Below, in pieces: positions 36,023-45,700 of a stretch of 47,304 nucleotides of DNA; position 1 is the first letter of the stretch, and every line of letters starts with the position of its first letter. This DNA is from SMWD01 sp051008895 (GTDB lineage: Bacteria; Pseudomonadota; Gammaproteobacteria; Steroidobacterales; GCA-2729495), in the NCBI GenBank assembly GCA_051008895.1, contig JBPCXI010000052.1:1-47304 (forward strand). The letters are read 5' to 3'. The position numbers and the translations under genes were made by a program. A model generated the notes under the pieces. The model was not told the origin of the DNA. It ran no database searches and was given only the letters and a program-made list of their open reading frames with translations.

Positions 36023-36434
36023 GTTGGCGGCCCTGCTGATGGTCGCGCAATCAGCCTGCGCGCACGACGGCGAGGTCCATCACTCCGCCATCGTCGGCGT
36101 ATGGAAATCCGACGCGGCCCGCACCATCAACGCGATGGATGAGGTCGACAGTATCTCGGCTGAAGTCCGCGCCGCGCTCGCCAAAGATTACTTCGGCCAC
36201 CTGTTCATCGAATACCGCACCGACACGGTGCGGGCCTGGTTCGACAATTCCGACTACGACAGCGGCCCCCGCCCCTACGAAGTCCTCGAGGTGACGGACG
36301 ACTACATCGTCACGCGGGAGTGGAACGAGATCCTGCGCGTTTACGAAGAAAGCACGACTTACATCGACCCACCGTGTATCTATGGCGTGTCGGCCGAGTA
36401 TGGGTTTCGCGAGTACTACTGCCCGGTGGAATAA
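36021..36434 (+). CDS. Small secreted protein of unknown function
   Basis: A frame of 137 residues opens with TTG 36021. The mature part, after a likely cleavage at ACA-HDGE, is about 123 residues, acidic, rich in aromatic residues, and has two cysteines near its end (CIYG, YYC) that could pair. IVGVWKSD is reminiscent of small lipocalin-like beta barrels; I do not recognise the family. The TTG start leaves a 14-residue hydrophobic stretch without basic residues, which is poor for a signal peptide. The frame stays open upstream to CTG 35964, overlapping the aldolase stop as CTGA, and that form would have a basic n-region. No Shine-Dalgarno sequence supports either start, and the aldolase terminator lies in between, so expression is uncertain. 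It ends 8 bases from the converging DUF3604 gene. Confidence 0.55.
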   Translation: MLAALLMVAQSACAHDGEVHHSAIVGVWKSDAARTINAMDEVDSISAEVRAALAKDYFGHLFIEYRTDTVRAWFDNSDYDSGPRPYEVLEVTDDYIVTREWNEILRVYEESTTYIDPPCIYGVSAEYGFREYYCPVE

Positions 36435-36442
36435 CTTTTCGG

Positions 36443-38404
36443 CTAGGGCGTATACCAGATCGGCGACGTGTACGCGCGCTCCTGCAGGTACATCGGGACC
36501 TTCGCATCCATCGTCACACCGAAGCGCTTCGCGTCATACGCAGTCCACCGCGGCGTCGGGATCTCGAGCACACGCAGGTAGTAAAACGCGGACTGCTGCG
36601 GATCGAAGTCCGGATCGCTCCAGACTGACATCAGTTCGGGATCGCCGATGGTATTCGTCCACGTCGCCTCTTGTACGTTGACCGTGTTGCCGACCGGCGG
36701 CAGCTTGCCGTTCGCATCGAGGCTGCGCCTGTCGGCGTCGCCCCACGCGACGTTGTAGACCTTCTCGTAGGTCTTGCCGCCCTTGCCGAGCCAGCCCTTG
36801 ACGATCTGGATCCGATCCAGGTTGCCACTCAACTGGTCCTTCAACGCCGCGACCAGGAAGGTCGGCGACTTGCCAGCGGGCGCGTTGCTCAGGTTGCCGC
36901 CCATCGGCACGCCCTTCGTATAACCGATCTCCGCCGGCAGGCGGCTCAGCGCATCCTGGTCCTCGAACTCCCAGCCGCCCCAGAAGCGCACGAGCATGCG
37001 CGGTCCGGTCGTCGCGTAGACTTCCTTGCGTTGCATCGCGTCCCACAGCGCTTTGCGCGTGTTGTCGGTGGCCCAGACGGCCGCATAGCCGGACGCGGAC
37101 ATCGCCCAGCCGTCGTATTGGCGCCCGGCGAATGCGGCCATCGGGTGATCCCAGCGCCCGGCCTCGGGTTCGGTGCCCGCGTGCTTGCCGATGTAGTTCT
37201 CTTCCTCGACGCCGGCAATCGCCGTGTGGGTGTCCGACGAACCGACCATGCCGAACTTGTATGGATTCGTGCCGAGCTTTTCTTCCATCATCAGGCCGTC
37301 GCGCAGCGCCTGGCGCGCGTACTCGGTCCGAATCATGTCGTCCGTCTTGACGACGGTCAGGTTCAGGTTGCCGAGCGCCAGCGTCTCGAAGTCGGCGAAC
37401 TCGTCTTCCGGCGACATCAGCGGGTGCGTCTCGCCGTCACCCTTGATCTGCGTGACTTCGTACAGCGGTTCCCAGCGCGCTCGCCGCTGCGCGTAAGAGC
37501 CGTCCAGGCGCTTGCCGGTGGCCGGGTTGATCTCGTACGGGAACATGATGCCGTTCGACATGTTGCCGTTGTGTGCGAGCGCCAGGACCTTGCCGCCGGT
37601 GGTTTCCTCGTAGCGTTCCATCCACGTCCACAGGTCCTCCGGGTTGAAGCTCTCGGCGGTCGTGTACGGCACGATGCGCCGGGCCACGTCGCCGTCGTCC
37701 CGGTACAGCACGTTGCGGTGCAGGTTGATGCCGTCCTCGGTCGACGTCCACTCGTAGCCGATCATCGCGGTGAAGCGGCCCGGCTCGTTGAAGCTCTCGG
37801 CAATGTCGATGTACTCGTCCCAGACGGTCTGCTGGAACTCGCGATCGAGTACGACCTCGGGCGTCGTGCCCTGCGAGAACGCGTTGATCACGTCCATCGT
37901 GGCTTTGAACGCGGTCTCGCCGCCCTCGTTGAACTGGTTGTACCACTCGCGAACCTGCGGGTCGGCGAGCAAGCGCGGGTTGCCCTTGCGGATCTCCTTC
38001 ATCGCGCCCATGCCGTCAGAGTGGTCGGCGACGACGAGCCAGTCCAGCGGCCGGCTCAGCTTCATCGGCACGCCGCTCGACGACATGACCTCTTCGCCGC
38101 GCGCGAAGCGGAACGCCTCCTCGGGGCCGATGCGCGCACCGAAGCCGTTCGCGTCCAGCGAGTTGTCGGTGTGCACGTGCGTGTCGCCCCAGTACACCTC
38201 GGTCGGAAAATTACGGCCCGCGTACGGCGAGTAGCCCGGCTCCTTGACCGACGACCGGACGGAGTCGGTATCGCCCTGCGGCGACAGGCCCGGAAACGCG
38301 CCTTCGGCGGATGCGGCCCCGGACGCGCACAGCAGCGCGAGCGTGAAAATGGTCCGCAATGAAATGTGAGTATGAATCGTGGATACGAATACCGATCTGC
38401 GCAT
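36443..38404 (-). CDS. Secreted DUF3604 protein (PHP-like putative metal-dependent hydrolase)
   Basis: This 653-residue protein has a signal peptide (hydrophobic 17-30, cleavage near ASA-EG at 33). The DUF3604 body shows PHP-phosphoesterase-like metal motifs: YWGDTHVHTD (H76, H78), VADHSDG, ALAHNGNMS and GSSDTHTA. No substrate is known for the family; a role in hydrolysing phosphate or sulfate esters in the periplasm is inference. The start is ATG 38404, preceded by a run of six G residues about nine bases upstream. It lies 55 bases after the arylsulfatase stop on the same strand, so the two are probably co-transcribed. DUF3604 genes are often multicopy in marine and sterol- or organosulfate-using bacteria. 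Confidence 0.92.
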   Translation of the reverse strand: MRRSVFVSTIHTHISLRTIFTLALLCASGAASAEGAFPGLSPQGDTDSVRSSVKEPGYSPYAGRNFPTEVYWGDTHVHTDNSLDANGFGARIGPEEAFRFARGEEVMSSSGVPMKLSRPLDWLVVADHSDGMGAMKEIRKGNPRLLADPQVREWYNQFNEGGETAFKATMDVINAFSQGTTPEVVLDREFQQTVWDEYIDIAESFNEPGRFTAMIGYEWTSTEDGINLHRNVLYRDDGDVARRIVPYTTAESFNPEDLWTWMERYEETTGGKVLALAHNGNMSNGIMFPYEINPATGKRLDGSYAQRRARWEPLYEVTQIKGDGETHPLMSPEDEFADFETLALGNLNLTVVKTDDMIRTEYARQALRDGLMMEEKLGTNPYKFGMVGSSDTHTAIAGVEEENYIGKHAGTEPEAGRWDHPMAAFAGRQYDGWAMSASGYAAVWATDNTRKALWDAMQRKEVYATTGPRMLVRFWGGWEFEDQDALSRLPAEIGYTKGVPMGGNLSNAPAGKSPTFLVAALKDQLSGNLDRIQIVKGWLGKGGKTYEKVYNVAWGDADRRSLDANGKLPPVGNTVNVQEATWTNTIGDPELMSVWSDPDFDPQQSAFYYLRVLEIPTPRWTAYDAKRFGVTMDAKVPMYLQERAYTSPIWYTP

Positions 38405-38459
38405 TTTCTGGCGCCCCCCTTTGCGATTACGATTTTTTGGATATTCGACGGTTACCAGG

Positions 38460-40019
38460 CTACTTGGGCTGACCTTGCTGCAATTCCTCGAGCACCCTGT
38501 CCAGTGAGAAGCTGCCGGGTTTCTGGCGCGGTGGAAACTCGCCGAACGTCGTCAGGAATTCGCGCACGACGACCTGCGCCGGAACCATCACGAACATGCG
38601 TTCGAATTTCCACCGTGTATAGTCCATCGCCTCGTGCGCGGCCCGCTCTAACGGATCCATGCGCAGGTTCGTAAACTGAGGCATGCGCAGCGTGGTGTAC
38701 GGCTCCATCCAGACGTCGCCGCCGTGCCCGCGCTGCTCGGTGAACTGCACCTTCCAGTTATTGAACCGCAGCGCCGACACCGAACCGTCGTCGGTGAAGT
38801 AGAAGAACTCCTCCCTCGGTCCCTTCTCCTCCTCGCCGAGGAAATACGGCAGGAAGTTATAGCCGTCGAGGTGCACCTTGACCTTGCGGCCATTGACCTT
38901 GCGTCCTTTCAGCAGTTCGTCCTTGACGTCGGGTTGGCCGACGGCCGCCATCAGCGTCGGCACCCAGTCCTGGTGCGAGATGATCTCGTTCGAGATCTGT
39001 CCCGGCTTGATCTTGCCGGGCCAGCGCACGGCGGCGGGCACGCGGAAACCGCCCTCCCAGGTCGTGTTCTTTTCGCCCTTGAATATTGTCGTGCCGCCGT
39101 CCGGCCAGGTGAATGTCTCGGCGCCGTTGTCGGTCGAGTACATGACGATCGTGTTATCTGCGATGCCGAGCTCGTCGAGCTTGGCCAGCAGCTGCCCGAC
39201 ATGGCCGTCATGCTCGACCATGCCGTCGGCGTAGACACCCAGGCCCGTCACGCCCTTCGACTCTTCTTTCAGGCGTGTCCAGACATGCATGCGCGTCGTG
39301 TTGAACCAGATGAAGAACGGCTTGTCTTCCGCCTGCGCCTTGTCCATGAACCCCAGCGTGCGCGTCAGCACCTCCTCGTCGATCGTCTCCATCCGCTTGC
39401 GCGTCAGCGGGCCCGTGTCCTCGATCTTGCCGCCGGCGATCGAATGAATGACGCCGCGCGGCCCGAAGGTCTCCTTGAAGGTGCGCCCGTCATCCATCAA
39501 CCTGTCCGCGGGGTAGTCTTCGTTCTCCGGCTCCTCCTCGGCATTCAGGTGATACAGGTTGCCGAAGAACTCGTCGAAGCCGTGGTTCGTCGGCAGGTGC
39601 TCGTCGAGGTCGCCGAGGTGGTTCTTGCCGAACTGGGCGGTCACGTAGCCCTCGTCCTTGAGCAAGCCACCGAGGGTCGGGTCCTGCTCGCTGAGACCCT
39701 CCTTCGCGCCCGGCAGCCCGACCTTCAGCAGGCCGGTCCGGAACGGACTCTGGCCGGTGATGAACGCGGCGCGCCCCGCGGTGCAGCTGTTCTCGCCGTA
39801 GGAATCTGTGAACACGATGCCGTCCCGGGCGATGCTGTCGATGTTGGGCGTCTTGTAGCCCATCATCCCCATGTTGTACGCGCTGACATTGAACGGGCCG
39901 ATGTCGTCGCCCCAGATGATCAAGATGTTCGGCTTGTCCTGTGCCGCAGCGAAACTTGCAGTCACCATCAGCACGGCAGCCAGCAGCATGCGCCCTCCGC
40001 GGAATGTTGTTCTTGGCAT
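38460..40019 (-). CDS. Secreted arylsulfatase (type I, formylglycine)
   Basis: This 519-residue periplasmic sulfatase has a signal peptide (cleavage near AAA-QD, about residue 26). Type I sulfatase features are present: metal aspartates in WGDDIG (D38, D39), SCTAGR with C79 as the formylglycine precursor in the C-x-A-x-R variant, KNHLGD, STDNGAE and WEGGFRVP. I start it at ATG 40019 because AAGGAG lies six bases upstream; a GTG directly before it would be only three bases away. Maturation needs a formylglycine-generating or anaerobic maturase enzyme, which is not in this window. The natural substrate cannot be named; sulfated polysaccharides or aryl/alkyl sulfates are possible. It is probably co-transcribed with the DUF3604 gene. 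Confidence 0.95.
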   Translation of the reverse strand: MPRTTFRGGRMLLAAVLMVTASFAAAQDKPNILIIWGDDIGPFNVSAYNMGMMGYKTPNIDSIARDGIVFTDSYGENSCTAGRAAFITGQSPFRTGLLKVGLPGAKEGLSEQDPTLGGLLKDEGYVTAQFGKNHLGDLDEHLPTNHGFDEFFGNLYHLNAEEEPENEDYPADRLMDDGRTFKETFGPRGVIHSIAGGKIEDTGPLTRKRMETIDEEVLTRTLGFMDKAQAEDKPFFIWFNTTRMHVWTRLKEESKGVTGLGVYADGMVEHDGHVGQLLAKLDELGIADNTIVMYSTDNGAETFTWPDGGTTIFKGEKNTTWEGGFRVPAAVRWPGKIKPGQISNEIISHQDWVPTLMAAVGQPDVKDELLKGRKVNGRKVKVHLDGYNFLPYFLGEEEKGPREEFFYFTDDGSVSALRFNNWKVQFTEQRGHGGDVWMEPYTTLRMPQFTNLRMDPLERAAHEAMDYTRWKFERMFVMVPAQVVVREFLTTFGEFPPRQKPGSFSLDRVLEELQQGQPK

Positions 40020-40025
40020 CACTCG

Positions 40026-40031
40026 CTCCTT
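40026..40031 (-). promoter_or_regulatory. Ribosome binding site of the arylsulfatase gene
   Basis: On the minus strand this reads AAGGAG, six bases before ATG 40019 and only three before GTG 40022. The spacing favours the ATG. Confidence 0.75.
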
Positions 40032-40141
40032 GGTTGAATTGAGTTTCTTGGCGAATTTGTGCGACAGAGCCTCGTCGCGGGACGGTCGATATTAGCGTAA
40101 GTTAAATCGAACAGTCACCGCAGCGACATTGGACTTTGGTC

Positions 40142-41386
40142 CTATCGGACCGGCCGGGAACCCCAGTCGAGATCCTCGATATCGCCGATGTCGGTCGGCT
40201 GTGACGCGACCCACAGCACGACCCGCAGACCATCGGTGATATACGGGTCGCCGGTCAGGTTCGCACGGGGGGCGTCGATCGGCGCGGCGCCGACCCCTGC
40301 CACATAGCCCAGCTTGGCCAGCGATTGCGAATAGGCCAGGTTCTCCACCAGGTACTCGCGCGTCTCGTCGACGTCCGGGTCGATCTTGTGAGTCGTGATC
40401 GTCTTCTTCGTCAGACGCACGCCGATGTCGCGGCTGATCTGCCCGATCCAGACCGGCACGCCCTCGTAGCGCAGCGGCGACATCCACAGCCGCAGGTGAT
40501 TGCGCTCATCAATGTTGTCCCGAGCCTTCTGCAGGGCCACGTCCTGCGTGCGTCCGAACACGTACAACCCGCTGACCGGCGAGGTCTTGTATTCGCTGCG
40601 CCTGACGAATGCCCCGGCCATCTTCGTCAGTGAGGCGGCGCTGATGACCTCGGTCTCATCCCAGCCCGCGCGGATGAACGAGTAGTACACATCGTCGACG
40701 TCGCCGATTACGACCAGGTTCAGCGGATCGCCGGAACCCTTGGTCTTCTTGTCCGTCGTGCAGCAGGGCATGTTGCGCAGCGCTTCGATCAGTTCCGCCC
40801 GGTCGAGATCCTGCAGCTCGTCCGCGGGGTAGAGGGTGTCCCAGTCCACATCCTGATGATCGAGCCGCAGGCCTGGCACCGGCACGAAAAACGTGAACCC
40901 GACGATCTGATCGTCATTGGTCCGGATGTCGACATTGAAGGATTTGGTGCCCTGCTCGAGCTGCGTGAACATGAACCCGGAGCGCCTCTCGCCCGGCTGA
41001 ATCGGCATGTCGATCTTGCGGTCCAGGAACGATTTCCTCATCGCGGCGTCGGCTTTCTTCGCGCCGCCCGCCCCGAGGAACGCGCTCTCGATCGACGTGA
41101 AGTAACGCGGATCCATGCCGACCGGAAGGAACATGATCGGCGCCTCACGATCGTTAACAATCTCGAGCCAGACGGGCTGGATCTTGCGCCGATACAGCGG
41201 CACCCCGAAGAAAGTCCGGGTCTCATCGGCACTCGGCACCGCGACCGAGATCGTTATGCCTGCTTCCTGCTGGCTTTCCGCGCGCTCCAGAAACGTGGGT
41301 TGCGCGGACGGATCCGGAATCTGCGCGACTGCGTTGCACGCCACGACCAAGACTACCGCGACCGCATAGCGCGCATTATCGATCAT
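40142..41386 (-). CDS. Exported LssY_C-domain protein (second of a tandem pair)
   Basis: This 414-residue protein has an N-terminal export signal ending in VVACNAVAQ. VVAC fits a lipobox, but cleavage after AVA is also possible. Residues about 20-190 form a beta-rich domain (IQPVWLEIVND) shared with its upstream neighbour. Residues about 230-390 match the LssY_C domain: PLNLVVIGD, FIRAGWDETE, SPVSGLYVFGRTQDVALQK, LRLWMSP and PVWIGQISRDIGV. LssY_C has no known biochemical function; the founder is linked to a type II secretion/lipid locus in Legionella. The start is ATG 41386, sharing ATGA with the stop of the preceding gene and with GAGGG upstream. Two adjacent cysteines (CCTT) occur before the LssY_C part. 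Confidence 0.87.
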   Translation of the reverse strand: MIDNARYAVAVVLVVACNAVAQIPDPSAQPTFLERAESQQEAGITISVAVPSADETRTFFGVPLYRRKIQPVWLEIVNDREAPIMFLPVGMDPRYFTSIESAFLGAGGAKKADAAMRKSFLDRKIDMPIQPGERRSGFMFTQLEQGTKSFNVDIRTNDDQIVGFTFFVPVPGLRLDHQDVDWDTLYPADELQDLDRAELIEALRNMPCCTTDKKTKGSGDPLNLVVIGDVDDVYYSFIRAGWDETEVISAASLTKMAGAFVRRSEYKTSPVSGLYVFGRTQDVALQKARDNIDERNHLRLWMSPLRYEGVPVWIGQISRDIGVRLTKKTITTHKIDPDVDETREYLVENLAYSQSLAKLGYVAGVGAAPIDAPRANLTGDPYITDGLRVVLWVASQPTDIGDIEDLDWGSRPVR

Positions 41387-42597
41387 TGAGCATCCCTCGA
41401 CGGACCCGGGTCCCAGTCCAGAACCTCCGCGTCCAGCATCGACATGGCGGAACCCGAGAGCCACATGACGACGATATTGCCCGTCGTGAAATACGTCTCG
41501 CCGGCCGAGGTCTGCTTCGGGCTCCCGTACGGTACGCGCTCCGACCCCCGGACCCAGCCGAAACGCGCCAGGCCCTGCCCATACCAGATGTCCTGCACGA
41601 AAAAGGCGGCGGCGTCATCAAGATCCGGATCGAGCTGCGACCGACCCTTGCCCTCGCCGATATGATGCGTGACCTGCGTCAGCCAGACCGGCGCACCGTC
41701 CACACGCATCGGGCTCAGCCAGAAGCGCAATTCGTTTCGTTCCCCGCTCTCCGCCTGATTCTTCCTGAACACCACATCCGCCGGACGGTCGAAAAAGTAG
41801 CTCGTCTCTGCGGCCATGTCGGCGGGGCTGCGCGGAGTCTCGACCCAGCTCGATCGGATCAGCGCTTGCAGAACTTCCCCGGGTTCGCCGACAACGACGG
41901 CATTGATTGGCGCGCCCTGCCTCTCCCCCGGCGCATCGCAGGTCTGGCAATCCATCGCGGCGATCTCAGCCCGGAACTCGTCCAGTGTGAACTCGCGCAG
42001 CTGTTCCGCGGTGTAAAGCTCTTCGAAATAAACGTCGGAATGATCCGGCGCGAATCCGGGGACGTCGATGAAGAACGTAAACGACAGGTCGTTGTCCCGG
42101 CTTGGGCCGAACAAGTCTACATTGAACGCCTTGGTGCCCGGGTAGGCATGAGTAAAGACGAATCCCGAGCGGGTCTCACCGGGGGCTATCCTGCGCGGCA
42201 TCGCCATGTCGTAGAAGTAGCGATTCATCTGCTTCTTGCCGTCACTGTTGAAACCGCCGCGGTGGACGTAGGCGACCTCCTGCGGCGCGAAGTAATCGGG
42301 ATCGGTGCCGACGGGCGCGTAGCGGATCTGCGAATCCGTGCCGTTGCGGACCTCGAGCCAGACGGGCTGAATGCCGCGATCGTACAGGGGCAAGTCGAAC
42401 AACGCGCGCGTTTCTTCGGGACCGGGTACCGCGGCGGTTACCGTGACCGGTCCCTCAACCTCGGTTTGTGCGCGATCGCGGAACGGCACCGAATCGAGCT
42501 CCGCGGGCGAGTAAGGCGCAGTCGCGCATGCGCTCAGCAGCAACGCGGCAAATGACGAAATTATCAGGCCTTGCATGGGAACAGACTGTATCGGCAC
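41383..42597 (-). CDS. LssY_C-domain lipoprotein (first of a tandem pair)
   Basis: This 404-residue protein is predicted to be a lipoprotein: hydrophobic SSFAALLLSAC with the lipobox cysteine at about residue 24. It has the same order as its downstream paralogue: a beta domain with IQPVWLEVRN, then LssY_C with PINAVVVGE, LIRSSWVETP, LRFWLSPMRVDGAPVWLTQVTHHIG. A Cys pair (CQTC) sits at the same place as CC in the paralogue. The frame opens earlier at ATG 42681, but I choose GTG 42597: GGAG lies seven bases upstream and the signal sequence then starts properly. The overlap ATGA couples it to the second copy. It is divergent from the AsmA gene. Confidence 0.86.
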   Translation of the reverse strand: MPIQSVPMQGLIISSFAALLLSACATAPYSPAELDSVPFRDRAQTEVEGPVTVTAAVPGPEETRALFDLPLYDRGIQPVWLEVRNGTDSQIRYAPVGTDPDYFAPQEVAYVHRGGFNSDGKKQMNRYFYDMAMPRRIAPGETRSGFVFTHAYPGTKAFNVDLFGPSRDNDLSFTFFIDVPGFAPDHSDVYFEELYTAEQLREFTLDEFRAEIAAMDCQTCDAPGERQGAPINAVVVGEPGEVLQALIRSSWVETPRSPADMAAETSYFFDRPADVVFRKNQAESGERNELRFWLSPMRVDGAPVWLTQVTHHIGEGKGRSQLDPDLDDAAAFFVQDIWYGQGLARFGWVRGSERVPYGSPKQTSAGETYFTTGNIVVMWLSGSAMSMLDAEVLDWDPGPSRDAQ

Positions 42598-42604
42598 GGG
42601 AATA

Positions 42605-42608
42605 CTCC
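42605..42608 (-). promoter_or_regulatory. Ribosome binding site deciding the LssY_C lipoprotein start
   Basis: On the minus strand this is GGAG, seven bases before GTG 42597. Neither ATG 42681 nor ATG 42576 has a comparable site. Confidence 0.65.
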
Positions 42609-42759
42609 AACTCGCGCGCTTTTCTTGTTCGGCACGACCGCGCCGGCTATTCGAGAAGGTAAAGCGGCCACGCAAATGCATTGCTGCGTTCTTGGGTTGA
42701 GTTTAGACTAACCCGGTACTTACCCAATAATACAACAATAAACGGGGGTCAGTCGTTCC

Positions 42760-45700
42760 ATGCGCTGGATACGAATCGGCCTGATCTTTGCGGGAGCGCT
42801 ACTCGCGGCGATCGTCATCGTCGTCGTGTTGCTCTTCACGCTAGATCTGGGCCGCTTCAAGCCGCTGGCGGAGGAATTTGCCAGCGACCTGCTCGGCCGC
42901 CGGATTCACATCGACGGCATCTTCGAGCCGTCGCTCGGTCGGGAGATCCGCGTCGTCGCCGAGGGCGTTCGCATCGACAATCCGGACTGGGCCGACGGCG
43001 ACGCATTGCTGCGTGCGAAGCGGATCGACGTGTCACTGGATACACGCGCGCTGCTGTCCCTCCGCTATCTGCTGAACAACGTCGAGCTCGACGGGATCGT
43101 CATCGCCCTCGAGCAGAGCGCCGACGGAGCCAACAACTGGACGTTGTTCGAGACGGATACGGACGAGGAAACGGTCGCAGCCGACGAGCCTGCGTCGCCG
43201 CTGGATCTGCTGATCCGCCAGGCCCGGATTCGCGATCTTGCCGTCACGTATGTCGATCCGGCGCGCGATTCGCCGCTTCGCTTCAAGGCGGCGTCGATCG
43301 ATCAGGTTCAGCTGGATTCGGGAGACGTCGAACTCACGCTCGATGGAGACCTCAACGGCACGCCGGTCACACTGGACGCGACCGCCGGCACCTTCGCGGA
43401 TATTCTCGCCGCGGGCGAGGTGCATTACGAGCTAAGCGGCGGGCTTGGCGAGATCAGTATCAGCAGCAACGCCCGGATCGACAGCCTGGCCGAACCCAGG
43501 AAACCAGTCGGGCAGCTCGCGATCAGCGGCCCGAATGCAGAATATCTGACCGATATCCTCGGCATCGAACCGGTCACCCGGGGACCGTTGAATCTCGTCG
43601 CCACGCTGGAAACGGTCGCGGACCAGATGGCCCTGCAAGTTCAGGGAGATTACGGCGAATTCGAAATTGATGTGGTCGGCTCGTTCTCTGATCTGCAGGA
43701 ATTCGATGACGTCAGTATCGATTTCAATGCAGCAGGACCCGATGCGGCCACGTTCGGCGGACTGACCGGCCTCGACGGCATTCCCGCAGACCCATATTCC
43801 ATTCGCGGCGCCGTGCGTGGCGAGGGCGAGACCGCCATCGCTGGTAACGTCGCCATCCAGATCGGCGATACGGAGTTCGACCTCAACGCAACCATCGCCG
43901 AGTTCCCGGTCATCGACGGAGCCGTGTTGAGTCTGCGGGTCGACGGTCCGGAATTCGGTCGCTTCAACAAGCTGCTCGGCCTGCCGGGCAAGCTGACGGG
44001 GCCATTCAGCCTGACCGCAGATCTCAGCCAGTCCCCGGACGGCAAGGAGCTGGTCGCGATTGCCGCTAATGCGCAGGATATTCAAGTAACGGTCGATGGC
44101 GAGGTGTCTACCGCGACCGATTTCGTTGGCACCGAACTCGCGCTGAGCATCAAAGGCGACAACCTGTCCGTGATTGCCGACGCGCTGGACATCCCGGACG
44201 TTCCCGCGGCGCCATTCGACGTGTCCGCCGACGTTTCGCGCGTCAACCGCGGTGTTGCCATAGACGACGGCATCGCGAAGCTCGGAAACGATGTCATCAC
44301 GATAGCAGGCCTCGTCGGCAACGCGCCGCTGGAGAGCGACACAGACATCACCGTCGCGGCGACCGGGCCGGACCTGCGCAAGACCCTGGCGATGCTACCG
44401 GTCGAATTGGGGTCCGTGCCCGCGCGCAGCTACAGAATCGATGGCAGGGTCCACCGTGAAGATGCCGGCTTCGAGATCGAAGATCTCATCGCGACGCTCG
44501 GTGCGAAGCAGCAATACCGTGTGCAGGTCGACGGCCTCGTAACCGACGCGCCGGAATTCGAGGGCAGTAGCGCGCAGGTCAGCGCCAAAGGCCCGAGCGT
44601 GGCGGAGATCGCGGCAATCGCCGGCGTGTCAGGTCTGCCCGCAGCGGCGTTCAGCGTCAGTGGCACGGTCGACAGACGCGCGGCGGGCTTCGGCGTCGAC
44701 GGTGGCGAGGTTCGGGTCGGCAAAGACGCGCTGTTTATCGACGGCCTGGTCGGCAATGCGCCGCTGGAGAAAGATACCGACCTGCAGTTCCGGGCTGCCG
44801 GCCCGGACCTGGTCGCGACGCTGAAAGCGGGCGGCATCGAAGTCGAACTGTTGCCGGCTGGCAGTTTCGAAACCGCCGGCCGAATCCGGCGACGGCCCGA
44901 CCATTTCGCACTTGACGGCATCACGGCGCGCCTCGGCGGGACGCGCGCGAAACTGGCCGGTCGGCTCGGCAACCTGACGGACTTCAGCGGCACCGACATC
45001 GATGTCGAGATCGACGGCGACAGCCTGGCCGGAGTCGCGCCGGAGATCAGCGGTTTCCGCTTCGAGGATGTGCCGTTCTCCGTCGCGAGCAAAGTTCGCA
45101 TCGCCAAAGATCAGCTGGATCTCGCCGGCCTCAAGTTGCGCATCGGCCAGGGCCGGCTCGACGGGGACGCGTCGATCGGCATGTCGCCGATGCTCGGGTC
45201 GGGCAGCGTCAGCGTCGCGGCCAACGGGCCGAACATTTCGGAGTGGGTGCCGAGATTCGCCGAGTTCGTGCCTGCCGACGCGCCGTTCGACCTGACCGGG
45301 GCGGTACGCTGGCACGACGAGCATCTGACCGTCGACCGGCTCGTCCTCGAACTCGCGAAGGGGCGAATTGCGGCGAACGGCGAGGTCGACATCGAGGAGT
45401 TCTCGAAGACGGATTTCGATCTAGATGCGCAGATCACCAGCATCAGCAACCTGGGCCGGATAGCCGGCATGGAACTGCCCGACCAGCCGCTTACGTTGTC
45501 CGCACGACTTGACGGATCCCCCAGGGCACTGACGCTGAGCGATTTCAGGCTAACGGCGGGACCAAGCGACCTCGCGGGCACCGCGACTTACGACACGAGC
45601 GGCGACCAGCCGCGCGTCGACGTGGACCTGACGTCGCGTTTCCTCGACCCGACACCGTTCCTGCCGCCGGATGACGCGGAGACCGCGCCGGCCGCGGCGG

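Noticed and set aside
36671..38362. A 563-residue plus-strand frame opposite the DUF3604 gene
   Set aside because: Shadow frame with shadow composition; DUF3604 motifs cover the whole interval on the other strand.
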